From assembly GCA_002327445.1 (NCBI GenBank), contig DCWA01000010.1, positions 1 to 57,333 of the forward strand: a stretch of DNA of 57,333 nt, written 5' to 3'. Positions 35,828-43,769 of this stretch are shown here, piece by piece. Position numbers and translations under genes: made by a program. Source of the stretch: Desulfobacteraceae bacterium UBA2174. GTDB taxonomy: Bacteria > Desulfobacterota > Desulfobacteria > Desulfobacterales > UBA2174. Below the pieces are notes generated by a model. It saw only the letters and a list, made by a program, of their open reading frames with translations, was not told the origin of the DNA and did no database searches. Positions within the stretch are counted from its first letter, which is position 1. Each line of letters opens with the position of its first letter.

Positions 35828-36193
35828 TTAAGGCTGTGAATGGTGTTTTGTCAATGATTGCCTTCCAGGCATGACGAAGCAGGTATCGTCGAGTCGATTG
35901 CAGAGGTAGGCGTTCAAAATTTTTTCCGACTCCCCGGCGATTCCGCTGATCAGGGTGATGTCTTTTGAGGCAATATAACGACACATCAATTCGCTGACGC
36001 CAGCGCAGATGATTTTACGGATCCCCCATCGTACGAACACATCGATGCGTTCGGCGACATCAATTTTTTCAAGTGAAATTTCCCGCCGCTGGATTTCACG
36101 GCCTTGGTCAATGTCAATCATGAGCATGAGATTGCAGGAATCCAGGACCGGTGAAATGCGGGATTCGAATACCGGAATGCCGATTCTCTCCAT
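35828..36193 (-). CDS. NifX/NifB C-terminal-like (dinitrogenase cofactor-type) protein
   Basis: A 121-residue protein of the dinitrogenase iron-molybdenum cofactor family. It begins MERIGIPVFESRISPVLDSC, the family strand-loop with SPV and a Cys, and continues with ICAGVSELMCRYI and LISGIAGESEKILNAYL, matching the family's GxxExxxxxG pattern. NifX, NafY and MTH1175-like proteins bind Fe-S or Mo-Fe clusters; free-standing copies are common in anaerobes without nitrogenase. No nif genes are nearby. The tail from about residue 105 (FVMPGRQSLTKHHSQP) is unlike the family. Confidence 0.75.
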   Translation of the reverse strand: MERIGIPVFESRISPVLDSCNLMLMIDIDQGREIQRREISLEKIDVAERIDVFVRWGIRKIICAGVSELMCRYIASKDITLISGIAGESEKILNAYLCNRLDDTCFVMPGRQSLTKHHSQP

Positions 36194-36371
36194 TCTCGGC
36201 CTCCTGCTTTCCTGAAAACAGTGTTCATCGGAACGAGGCGGCGGGAGACAATCCGGAAATTCAGAGAAAGCCTCCTGACGCCGATGCAGTGCTTTGAAAA
36301 CACATTCGGTTTAGTATTAACTCATGATAAAAGACGTTCCTGTCGTGGCGGCGGCCAACCTCCCGTTTTGT

Positions 36372-37325
36372 TTATCGGTGGTGACAGTGGCCGTCGGCGC
36401 AACCACACGCCGTGTTGAGTTCCGACCTGAAGTTCGAGTGGGCGATGTCCCACCAGAGAGGGTTGATGGCCAAGTCTTTGGGGAAAAGACAGTCGGTCCG
36501 GGCGGAAGCCGTCTCCGGCAGCAGGGTGGCGGCCAATATCGTTTCCGTTGGATCCAGCCGCATGCGCCAGAGGGCGTCGATGGCATTGGACGCATCGGCG
36601 GGCAGATCGAAGCCGATGCTGAGACTCATGCGGCGGCACTCCTGGCTGGGCCGGCAGTCGACGATGGGCTCGGGTGAAAGGATCGATTCGAAGCCGTGGC
36701 TGCAGGTGGCGCCGGCAAAGATCGGCGGCTGCTTGCAGCTATTGGCGTGCAGACCGACCAGGCAGTCGAAGAGCAAAGCCCCGGTCTTCCAACCAGCGAC
36801 ATTGCGAATCAGGAAAGGGGCGGCCGTTTCGGCCTCATCGCCGGATGTTTCCCGGAGTTGATGCAGCTTGAGCGCGTCCAGGCTTTCAAACGTCATCAGA
36901 GCGAGATCGCCATGAGGATCAATGACCATCGAGAAACCGCCAATGCAAAAAAGCGAATCCGGAATCTGTCGTTGGGCTTCAAAGCGCGGCGTGTTGGTGG
37001 TGTCGAACCAGTCGCTCTCAATCAGTCGGCGCTCTTCAGGCGCATAGTCCGCAAAATCGTCATGCGACCGATACGGGAAACACTTGATGGCGAAGAATCC
37101 CTCATGGAATCGTCGGCCTGCCAGGTGTACATCTTGTCCGTCTATGAACGACAGGGCGTAAACCCCCGGCGCCTGTTCGAGCCAGAGATACCACTCCGCC
37201 CTGCCGTTCCAGACCTGGCTGATCGCTTTCAGCCCCAGCATCGACTGGACGGCCCCCACCCAGGAGGCCTTGATCAGCATCGCCTCAACGCGGTTGCGAA
37301 AAAAACTGTCAAAATCGATATTCAT
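36372..37325 (-). CDS. Uncharacterised protein, last gene of the sigma-54 operon
   Basis: A 317-residue protein that I cannot place. It has no signal peptide or clear membrane span. Several cysteines lie in the second half (SLFCIGG, FDCLVGLHANSC, ATCSHGFES, VDCRPSQECRRM), and the C-terminus is GCADGHCHHR, a likely metal-binding tail. A run of aromatic residues (EWYLWLEQAPGVYALSF) suggests a beta domain early on. It overlaps the preceding small gene by 17 bp, which supports co-translation with the membrane-protein operon. Confidence 0.65.
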   Translation of the reverse strand: MNIDFDSFFRNRVEAMLIKASWVGAVQSMLGLKAISQVWNGRAEWYLWLEQAPGVYALSFIDGQDVHLAGRRFHEGFFAIKCFPYRSHDDFADYAPEERRLIESDWFDTTNTPRFEAQRQIPDSLFCIGGFSMVIDPHGDLALMTFESLDALKLHQLRETSGDEAETAAPFLIRNVAGWKTGALLFDCLVGLHANSCKQPPIFAGATCSHGFESILSPEPIVDCRPSQECRRMSLSIGFDLPADASNAIDALWRMRLDPTETILAATLLPETASARTDCLFPKDLAINPLWWDIAHSNFRSELNTACGCADGHCHHR

Positions 37326-37590
37326 CGGCCCTCTGACTCAGAAAGAGTTCCTTGACAATGTCCTTTTTGGCCCTTCCATCCGTTTCGATGCCGTAGCGCT
37401 TGGCCGTCTCGATGAGGATGTCGTCAGGGTAGGCCAGGGCCAGGGCGTAACAGGACTCCTCGGATTCGAAGAAACGATCGAATTCGTCCTTGCGGTCGGC
37501 CGCCGCCATGCCTTCCCGCACACCCAGCATGAAGGCGGCCGCCTGCCGCAACAACCCGCTTCTCAGAAATTCACGCCGATCCGCCTTCAT
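37309..37590 (-). CDS. Small RR-leader protein, unknown
   Basis: A 93-residue protein starting at 37590, 8 bp after the membrane-protein stop. The N-terminus MKADRREFLRSGLLRQAAAF resembles a twin-arginine motif (RREFL), but the following hydrophobic stretch is short and broken by Arg and Gln, so export is doubtful. The rest is acidic and helical (DEFDRFFESEESCYALALAYPDDIL, then a charged tail). It could be a Tat-proofreading or assembly chaperone-like protein (RRxFL mimic), but that is speculative. It overlaps the 317-residue gene. Confidence 0.6.
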   Translation of the reverse strand: MKADRREFLRSGLLRQAAAFMLGVREGMAAADRKDEFDRFFESEESCYALALAYPDDILIETAKRYGIETDGRAKKDIVKELFLSQRADEYRF

Positions 37591-37598
37591 GGCATCCC

Positions 37599-38822
37599 TC
37601 ACGCACGCCTTTTCAACGGCCAGCGGTCGAAGAAGTTGCGCTGGATCAGAATCACGCACAGGAAAAGCAGGATGAAGACCAACGGCGTGTCTCCGGGCTG
37701 GGCGAACCCCTGTACCTTGGCCAGAAAGAAGGTCGCCAGGGGAGAGTAGTAAAACCAGTACCAGAGCAGTCCGATCGCCACGGCGATGGCGGTTCGCACC
37801 GCGGCCCGCGCCCAGATATTCGCCAGGTTGGGAAAATTGTTGAAGTAGGTTTCCAGGATAAAGGCCCCCAGGACGAAAAACCCGGCGATTTCCCCCGCGT
37901 GGATCAGGCGCCAGTCCGGGCCGTCCGTGTACTGGCCGCCCATGAAGGGCTCGTTCCAGATGGAAACGAAGATTTGGAGGAAGATCCACAGGAGAATGGC
38001 GCCCAGGGCCAGCGTGACGACAAAGACGACCAGACCCTTGAAGAAGTTGCCTTCATCCCTGCGGTCCATCGCCTTCCACGGCCAACCTTCCCAGAGCAGG
38101 TCCGAGGCCACGATCCAAAACAGGCTGCACATGGCAAGCCCCAGGCCGAAGAAGGCGCTGCCGGTCTGGGTCAACTCCTCCCACCAGGGGGCCACCCCGG
38201 CCTTGTCCTGGGCGGGGTAGAAGAGGTAGCAGATGTGGGGGTGAAAGAGGATGATGTAGATGATGGCGACAAAGAATAAAATCGTGAACAGCCGCGAGAA
38301 GGCCAGGGTGCCGCGGTCCACCTTCTGCCACGGCCAGCGGCCGAAGCCTAGATTCCAAAACAGGGATATCCAGAGGAAGGCGGTGAAAAAATAGATGATC
38401 GCCGTCGATGCGTTTTCCCGGGCATTCCAAGGTTCTCCTCCTGTTCCGCCAGAGGCCACGATGGAGTCGGGGCTGAAATAGGCGATGCCGAACTTGCCGA
38501 TAAAATTCCAGAAAAAAACATAGTGCACCAGCAGCATGAGGACGACGGCCCCCACGGTGAGCATGATCCCTGTGCCTACCGGGTTTCCCATCGATGACGG
38601 CGGCTTGAATGGGTAGTAGTCCAAGACATTGCTCAGCAGCACGATCATCGCCAGCATCACCACCACCAGCGCGAACCCATACATCGGGGTGTAGAGTTTC
38701 ATGATGGTGTTCGGGTTCATGAAGATGTACCACAGGAGCCAAACGATGCCGAACACCACCACGAAGTTGATCAGCCCGAACAAGTAGTTGAATCCGTTTT
38801 CGGCCTGTTTCGAATTTTCCAT
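37599..38822 (-). CDS. Multi-span membrane protein with repeated WPW motif, unknown
   Basis: A 407-residue integral membrane protein with about 10 hydrophobic spans. A short motif recurs on loop segments after spans: DYYPFK (68-73), FGRWPWQKVDR (160-170), WEGWPWKAMDR (244-254) and FDRWPLK (398-404), which suggests internal duplication. Charged and His residues within spans (LFHPHICYLFYP) could bind a cofactor or a partner. I do not recognise the family. It sits between the exported MBL-fold protein and two unknowns behind a sigma-54 promoter. The start is the ATG at 38822, with AAAGGTGA upstream. Confidence 0.75.
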   Translation of the reverse strand: MENSKQAENGFNYLFGLINFVVVFGIVWLLWYIFMNPNTIMKLYTPMYGFALVVVMLAMIVLLSNVLDYYPFKPPSSMGNPVGTGIMLTVGAVVLMLLVHYVFFWNFIGKFGIAYFSPDSIVASGGTGGEPWNARENASTAIIYFFTAFLWISLFWNLGFGRWPWQKVDRGTLAFSRLFTILFFVAIIYIILFHPHICYLFYPAQDKAGVAPWWEELTQTGSAFFGLGLAMCSLFWIVASDLLWEGWPWKAMDRRDEGNFFKGLVVFVVTLALGAILLWIFLQIFVSIWNEPFMGGQYTDGPDWRLIHAGEIAGFFVLGAFILETYFNNFPNLANIWARAAVRTAIAVAIGLLWYWFYYSPLATFFLAKVQGFAQPGDTPLVFILLFLCVILIQRNFFDRWPLKRRA

Positions 38823-38883
38823 GGAGTCACCTTTCGGCAGGAATTAACTGGAGTGCTTCGTGTTTCTTCTCCCCGCCATGAGG

Positions 38884-38922
38884 CCGGGGCGCGTTGGGCT
38901 TTATCGGGCCGACGCGCCCCGG
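38884..38922 (-). other. Strong intercistronic hairpin
   Basis: CCGGGGCGCGT (38884-38894) and ACGCGCCCCGG (38912-38922) form a perfect 11-bp GC stem between the MBL gene and the membrane-protein gene. No T run follows on the minus strand, so an mRNA-stability or processing hairpin is more likely than a terminator. Confidence 0.55.
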
Positions 38923-38940
38923 ACCACGCAGAGGAGGGCG

Positions 38941-40047
38941 CTAAAACACGATCGAGTCGCCGTTGGTGAGAAACACGTTGGTATCCTTGGCCACGGTGGA
39001 GGTGCGCTTGTAGGACTTGTAGGTGTCGGTTCCCTTGACCACCGGGATGCCGGCCTCCGCCGCCCGTTCGGCCCAGACCCAACCAGTGCAGTGGTTGCAG
39101 CCGAGTTTCTGAATTTGAAATGCTTTGACGCCCTTGATGATGTCGTCGAATTTCGGCTCCCAGGTCTCAAAGAGGCTGATGTGCAGCCCGCCGTAGCAGC
39201 CGTAAGGTTTGTAGCCTTCGAAGTTGTTTCTTGCGAAGGAGAACAGGGAGAGAATCCCCGGATGGCAGCAGCCGGTGACCGTGACGATCCCCTTGTCCTT
39301 GACATTGAAGTACAGCACGTTTTCGCCGCGCACCCGCAGCAGAATCGGCACGTCGAACATGCGGATGGCCACCCCGGGCATCACCTTGTAAACCCCTTGG
39401 CCGCCTTCGCCTTCCGGATCGCAGAGCACCAACTCCCCGGTGTGGGGAACATCGTTCTTGCAGATGTGCATCATCTCGCCGGTGTTCTTGTCCTTGGCCA
39501 GGTGATGGGCCTTGTCCTTGAGCAGGGCCATGTCTTCGGGGTAGTAGGTCTTGGGGACATAAAATTTGATATCGGGTTTATGCTTGAGGCTCGACTCAAT
39601 GCCCCAGTAGTGGTCCAGGTGCCAGTGCGAGAGCACCATGAACTCGATTTCCCCCTTCTTGAGCTGGTTGGCCACGTCGCTCTTTTCTTCGTAGATGTAG
39701 TCCATCCACTCGTTGTTCCACCCCGTGTCGAGCAAAAACTTGCGTTCGTTGCCCTCCAGGGTGGTCACGGTGATCAGGGCCGAATAACCGCCGGCATTTT
39801 CCCACAACCAGGGGGTGGTGTACTGGTTGGTCATGGCGCCGCCGTAGTCCATGATATCCTTCTTGAATTGGTCATTATCAAACCAACTGGTCTCGGTGAG
39901 GACGTCGACCCGGACGCTCTTGATCTCACCGATATCGACCTTCTTGGCGGCATGGGCCTTGCGTGGCAGCATGAAATTGGCCGAACCGGCCACCGAGGCC
40001 GCCAGGCCCGAGGCGGCGATGGATTTCAGAAAGCTTCGTCGTTGCAT
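38941..40047 (-). CDS. Tat-exported metallo-beta-lactamase-fold hydrolase
   Basis: A 368-residue MBL-fold protein with a twin-arginine signal (MQRRSFLKSIAASGLAASVAG, cleavage near AHA-A33), so it acts in the periplasm as a folded enzyme. The metal motif HWHLDH is at 141-146. TGCCHPGI and GGLHISLF are typical of the MBL subgroup near dihydropteroate-synthase-related hydrolases. CNHCTGWVWA near residue 325 may add ligands. The substrate is unknown. It overlaps the cytochrome gene by 22 bp. This is the best-conserved enzyme of the sigma-54 operon and the key to its function. Confidence 0.82.
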   Translation of the reverse strand: MQRRSFLKSIAASGLAASVAGSANFMLPRKAHAAKKVDIGEIKSVRVDVLTETSWFDNDQFKKDIMDYGGAMTNQYTTPWLWENAGGYSALITVTTLEGNERKFLLDTGWNNEWMDYIYEEKSDVANQLKKGEIEFMVLSHWHLDHYWGIESSLKHKPDIKFYVPKTYYPEDMALLKDKAHHLAKDKNTGEMMHICKNDVPHTGELVLCDPEGEGGQGVYKVMPGVAIRMFDVPILLRVRGENVLYFNVKDKGIVTVTGCCHPGILSLFSFARNNFEGYKPYGCYGGLHISLFETWEPKFDDIIKGVKAFQIQKLGCNHCTGWVWAERAAEAGIPVVKGTDTYKSYKRTSTVAKDTNVFLTNGDSIVF

Positions 40048-40346
40048 GATGCTCCCTCCTTAGTTAAATGAGCGGTGATTAAATCGGGTGCAACTTGCAC
40101 CTTATCCGGCTCCGCATCGGTCAAGTCCATTCCATAGCCGTGCATGACGTTGACCACCAGGTGCCAGTCGTCTCTCGTACGCCCCTCTTTTTCCGGGTCG
40201 GCTACCGAATCGTGGCAGGTCAGGCATTTCTGTTGATAGACGGCAAAGGCCTTTTTTTGATCGAGAACCTTCTTTTGCGCCTTGTCATCCGCCATCGCGG
40301 GGGCCCCCGCCAGCCAAAGGCAAAAAACCAAGGCACCCAGCGACAC
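40026..40346 (-). CDS. Small monohaem c-type cytochrome
   Basis: A periplasmic cytochrome of about 106 residues with one haem site, CLTCH, after a hydrophobic signal region (ALVFCLWLAGAPAMA). Charged residues follow, and Met residues (VMHGYGMDL) may give the sixth ligand. The given start is a GTG at 40346, but in-frame upstream codons encode a basic n-region (GKRTGKCKRLWW) with no usual start codon after the AAGGAGGG at about 40400. The true start, or a sequence error, is unresolved. It is the first gene after the sigma-54 promoter and probably passes electrons to or from the operon's enzyme. Confidence 0.7.
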   Translation of the reverse strand: MSLGALVFCLWLAGAPAMADDKAQKKVLDQKKAFAVYQQKCLTCHDSVADPEKEGRTRDDWHLVVNVMHGYGMDLTDAEPDKVQVAPDLITAHLTKEGASCNDEAF

Positions 40347-40475
40347 CCCCGCCGCCCACCACAGCCGCTTGCATTTTCCTGTTCGTTTACCCGCGGCCTC
40401 CCTCCTTTCTAGTGTGATTAATTTACAAAAAAGAATGAATCTGATACGTATGATGAACTTTGTTCAGTATGTGTA

Positions 40476-40491
40476 AGCAAGAGCAATGCCA
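40476..40491 (-). promoter_or_regulatory. Sigma-54 (-24/-12) promoter
   Basis: On the minus strand TGGCATTGCTCTTGCT matches TGGCAC-N5-TTGCW with one change, and the invariant GG and GC are exactly 10 bp apart. It points at the cytochrome gene, giving a predicted start near 40465. Confidence 0.7.
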
Positions 40492-40587
40492 CTTTGGAAC
40501 TGATTCCCATAAGAATATAACAGCTTATAATTATTGTATAATGATATGCCTACGACTTGGTTCACGGATGTGTGGCCTTGATTTATT

Positions 40588-40632
40588 GGTGCATATCGCA
40601 CCTTCCATAAAGAAATGGGTGCAATGTTCACC
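40588..40632. promoter_or_regulatory. Two inverted-repeat sites, likely activator (UAS) sites
   Basis: GGTGCATATCGCACC (40588-40602) and GGTGCAATGTTCACC (40618-40632) share GGTGCA and CACC ends. Their starts are exactly 30 bp apart, three helical turns. They lie about 100-140 bp upstream of the sigma-54 promoter and just before the activator gene, where enhancer sites are expected. Confidence 0.55.
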
Positions 40633-40664
40633 AGGATTGTCCGGAGACGGATGGAGATTTGCGC

Positions 40665-42008
40665 ATGAAATCCTCTTTTAAGCTATTCCTCAGCCAATAC
40701 CAATCCATTCTGGACGGCATCAGCGACGGTGTGCTGGCGATCAACGCCGATATGACGATCATTTTTTTCAACCGGGCCGCCGAACGGATCACCAAGGTGC
40801 CGCGCAGCGAGGCGGTGGGCCGCCGCTGCTTCGAGGTGATGCGGGTGGAGGTCTGTGAGTCGGCCTGCTGCCTGAAGCAGACGATGGTCAGCGGTGAACA
40901 ATGCGAGAACGTGCCGGTTTACATCGTACGGGCGGACAACAAGCGGATTCCCATTGCGGTGACGACCAGCGTGATGCGGGACAGGGATGGACGAGCGATC
41001 GGTGGTGTGGAAACTTTTCGGGACTTGTCCGAGATCAACCAGTTGCGGCAGGCGTTTTTCAAGAGGCATTCCTTCGAGAACATCGTCAGCAAAAACAACA
41101 AAATGATGGATTTGTTCACCATTTTGCCTCAAGTGGCCGAAAGCCGGAGCAGTGTCTTGATTCAAGGGGACAGCGGTACCGGCAAAGAGTTGGTCGCCCG
41201 GGCGATTCACAATCAGGGGCCGCGAAAGAACGAACCTTTCGTCGCCATCAACTGCGGCGCATTACCCGATACCTTGATCGAATCGGAATTGTTCGGCTAC
41301 AAGGCCGGTGCCTTCACCGATGCCCGGCGCGACAAGCCGGGACGTTTCACCCTGGCCGGCGAGGGCACGATTTTTCTGGATGAAATCGGCGACATCTCGT
41401 CAGCGATGCAGGTTCGCCTGCTGCGAGTTTTGGAAAATCGCACTTACAGCCCTTTAGGAGCGACGGAAACCTTGCAAATGAAGGCGCGGGTGATCTCCGC
41501 AACGCACCGTGACCTCGAAAACATGGTGGTCCGGCAAACTTTTCGGCAGGATCTGTATTTTCGGATCAACGTCGTCAAGCTCAAACTGCCCAAACTTGTT
41601 GAACGCAGTGAGGATGTTCCGTTGCTAGTGGATCATTTCATCGATCGGTTCAACACCATTGCCGGCAAGCGTATCGCCGGCGTCACCGATGCGGCCATGG
41701 CGGTCCTGATGCGACACCGTTGGCCGGGGAACGTGCGGGAACTGGAAAACGCCCTGGAGCATGCCTTCGTCCTTTGCCGCAGTGGAATGATCGACGCTTC
41801 CCATCTGCCTGAACATATTCGTCCAGACGATGAGGGATCTCGCGGCGACGTGGCAATGAGTCTTAGAGACCATGAAGGTCGTGTGATCCTGAATGCCCTG
41901 GTTCGCAATCACTGGCGCCCGATGGCCACGGCACGGGAGTTGAAAATCGACAAAAACACCCTCCGACGCAAGATTGAAACTTACGGCCTGAAACCGCCGG
42001 AAAACTGA
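40665..42008 (+). CDS. Sigma-54-dependent PAS transcriptional activator
   Basis: Enhancer-binding protein of 447 residues. A PAS domain (about 10-130) contains clustered cysteines (RRCFEVMRVEVCESACCL, then EQCENV), suggesting redox or Fe-S/metal sensing. The AAA+ domain follows, with Walker A GDSGTGKE, the sigma-54 contact loop GAFTDA (usually GAFTGA), Walker B TIFLDEIG and the WPGNVRELEN region. A Fis-type helix-turn-helix ends the protein (MATARELKIDKNTLRRKIETYGL). The ATG at 40665 has GGAG 8 bp upstream. It is divergent from the cytochrome/MBL operon and is its likely activator. Confidence 0.92.
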   Translation: MKSSFKLFLSQYQSILDGISDGVLAINADMTIIFFNRAAERITKVPRSEAVGRRCFEVMRVEVCESACCLKQTMVSGEQCENVPVYIVRADNKRIPIAVTTSVMRDRDGRAIGGVETFRDLSEINQLRQAFFKRHSFENIVSKNNKMMDLFTILPQVAESRSSVLIQGDSGTGKELVARAIHNQGPRKNEPFVAINCGALPDTLIESELFGYKAGAFTDARRDKPGRFTLAGEGTIFLDEIGDISSAMQVRLLRVLENRTYSPLGATETLQMKARVISATHRDLENMVVRQTFRQDLYFRINVVKLKLPKLVERSEDVPLLVDHFIDRFNTIAGKRIAGVTDAAMAVLMRHRWPGNVRELENALEHAFVLCRSGMIDASHLPEHIRPDDEGSRGDVAMSLRDHEGRVILNALVRNHWRPMATARELKIDKNTLRRKIETYGLKPPEN

Positions 42009-42365
42009 AGTCGGCATCGGCCGCTCCCCCGCTTTCATGAAATTTTCGGACCGTCTTCCGCCGTTACGTTCCGATGAAGATGGATTCCCCGGATCGAGTC
42101 CAGGGCAGGCTCTGGTCAAGCCAGGAATGACGGAAAGAGGCCGCACCACGGATCATGCCAAGCGCTGTCCGGCATCCTTCAGCAGCTCGTCACCCCGGGG
42201 GCTGACCCGGGGGCCATGTCCATCGACTGAAGGCTTCCGGAAATCCCAATTTAAAGTTTCCAACTTCGACTTCCAAAATGTCATCCCGAGCGCCAGCGAG
42301 GGATCTCTTGGCCCACGGCACCCCTTCCCGCCGTATTCCTGAATGCAGATTCCTCGTATGAAACA
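42009..42365. repeat. Cluster of dispersed repeats left of the IS110 element
   Basis: No gene. It holds a block translating as PGQALVKPGMTE (near 42100), a CACCCCGGGGGCTGACCCGG block (near 42195), the TGTCATCCCGAG/GCGAGGGATCTC core (42279-42310) and CCGCCGTATTCC...GCAGATTCC...GTATGAAACA (42330-42365). The last block continues on the far side of the IS at about 43990, so the IS split it. Confidence 0.6.
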
Positions 42366-43769
42366 TCATGTTGTAGCAGGCTCCATTTGCGCCGCCGCTT
42401 CGACCCTAAAACCCATATTTTTCAATGCGTTAGTATAAAATGTAAGGCGTCGCTGGTTGAATCGTGCCTCATAGGCATCCACGCCGACATCGATATAGGC
42501 CTGGCCATAGCAGACCAACCGGTAGATCAGTTGGGCCAGTTTGCGGGCGGTGGCAAATACCGCAATCGAGGCGCCTTTGTGATAAGCCACGCGACGATAA
42601 TATCCGCCCGGGGCTGTTTTGGAGTTGCGCAGCGTCAATGCCGCCATCCTCAGTGCGGTAGACACACGGCTGCAGGTAATGGCTTTGAATTTTTTGGGTA
42701 CCTTCTTGTCGCCACTGATCGCCACGTTCGGGGCAAGGCGCAGGTAGGAGACAAAATGGCTTTCGTCCGGAAAGACGCTGTAGTCCAGGCCCAGTTCGCT
42801 GATGATGACCGCGGCCGTGTCCACCGACATCCCATCGATGCTCGTCAAGTCGACGCCGCACATACGGTAAAGGTCTTGACGCAAGGGCTCCCGACCTCGT
42901 TTGGCGATGCCGCGGGCCTTTGTCTTTGAATGATGAGGCGGCAAAGGAGGTTCATCGGTGTCGTGGTGAGCCAGTTCACCAATGCACGATAGGATCTCTG
43001 TGTCGTAGTCGCCGATGACAGTAGTCAGCTGATCGTACATCTTCAGTGCCTGGCCAAGATTGAACAGATGCTCCGAGCGCCAGTTGCCAGTCAACTCTTC
43101 GGCAATTTGCTGCTCGGAATTGCGGCAATGCGGATGGCGCAGTTTGGCCAGCGCATAGGGATCGCGCTCGCCGCCAACAATTGCCCGGATGATCGCCATG
43201 CCCGTGAGCCCCGTGATGTCCGAAACGGCCCGATGGACACGCACGTTCATTTGATCCAAGTACTTTTGCATCCGCCGAATCCAGTCCGCGCGTTCATCGA
43301 CCATCGTGCTGCGTTCGCGGATCAGCGCCCGCAAGCGACAAATGTCGTCCGAAGGCCGGAAGGAGCCTCGCAGCAGTCCGCAGGCGTGCAGCAGTTGAAT
43401 CCGCCGGCAATCGAGAATGTCGGTCTTGCGAGCCGGCACGTTGCTGATCTGCCGGGCATTGACCAGCTCCACTTGAAAGCCGCGGCTGTCGAGAACCTCG
43501 AACAACGGGATCCAGTAGACACCGGTGCTTTCCATCGCCACCGTTTCAACCGCCTGCTCCTGGAGCCAGTCGGCCAGACGGTTTAGTTTCGGGGTCGTGG
43601 TGCCGAAGCATTTGACATTCGGCTTGTCGTTGTCGCCTGGAGGCCCCGCAACCCAGTGCTCCTTGGAGCCCGGATCAATGCCGGCGGCATTGGGCTGAAT
43701 CGCCTTGAGCGACCGCTTTGAGCGGCTTGCAACCTGCTTCTTGGACAGCTTCTTTTTCTTGCGAACCAT
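42366..43769 (-). CDS. IS110-family transposase (DEDD recombinase)
   Basis: A 467-residue transposase. The RuvC-like N-terminal domain supplies the DEDD acids: Asp in AAGIDPGSKEHW, Glu in VAMESTGVYW, and Asp pairs in RKTDILDCRRIQLLHACG. The C-terminal Tnp_20 domain, with the helix-hairpin region SIDGMSVDTAAVIISELG and SYLRLAPNVAISGDKK, carries the catalytic Ser. The frame is intact. The start at 43769 (MVRKKKKLSKK) follows AGGAGG; the frame stays open 60 codons further up into the non-coding RNA region, which I do not count as coding. IS110 enzymes use a bridge RNA to choose target and donor. Confidence 0.9.
   Translation of the reverse strand: MVRKKKKLSKKQVASRSKRSLKAIQPNAAGIDPGSKEHWVAGPPGDNDKPNVKCFGTTTPKLNRLADWLQEQAVETVAMESTGVYWIPLFEVLDSRGFQVELVNARQISNVPARKTDILDCRRIQLLHACGLLRGSFRPSDDICRLRALIRERSTMVDERADWIRRMQKYLDQMNVRVHRAVSDITGLTGMAIIRAIVGGERDPYALAKLRHPHCRNSEQQIAEELTGNWRSEHLFNLGQALKMYDQLTTVIGDYDTEILSCIGELAHHDTDEPPLPPHHSKTKARGIAKRGREPLRQDLYRMCGVDLTSIDGMSVDTAAVIISELGLDYSVFPDESHFVSYLRLAPNVAISGDKKVPKKFKAITCSRVSTALRMAALTLRNSKTAPGGYYRRVAYHKGASIAVFATARKLAQLIYRLVCYGQAYIDVGVDAYEARFNQRRLTFYTNALKNMGFRVEAAAQMEPATT

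Larger units (their letters stand above)
40347..40664. promoter_or_regulatory. Divergent control region of the sigma-54 operon and its regulator
   Basis: A 318-bp AT-rich gap. Toward the left lies the sigma-54 promoter; toward the right are TATAAT-like hexamers (40526-40531 and 40537-40542) for the regulator gene, without a good -35. Two 15-bp inverted repeats, listed separately, lie between the sigma-54 promoter and the regulator start. Confidence 0.6.
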
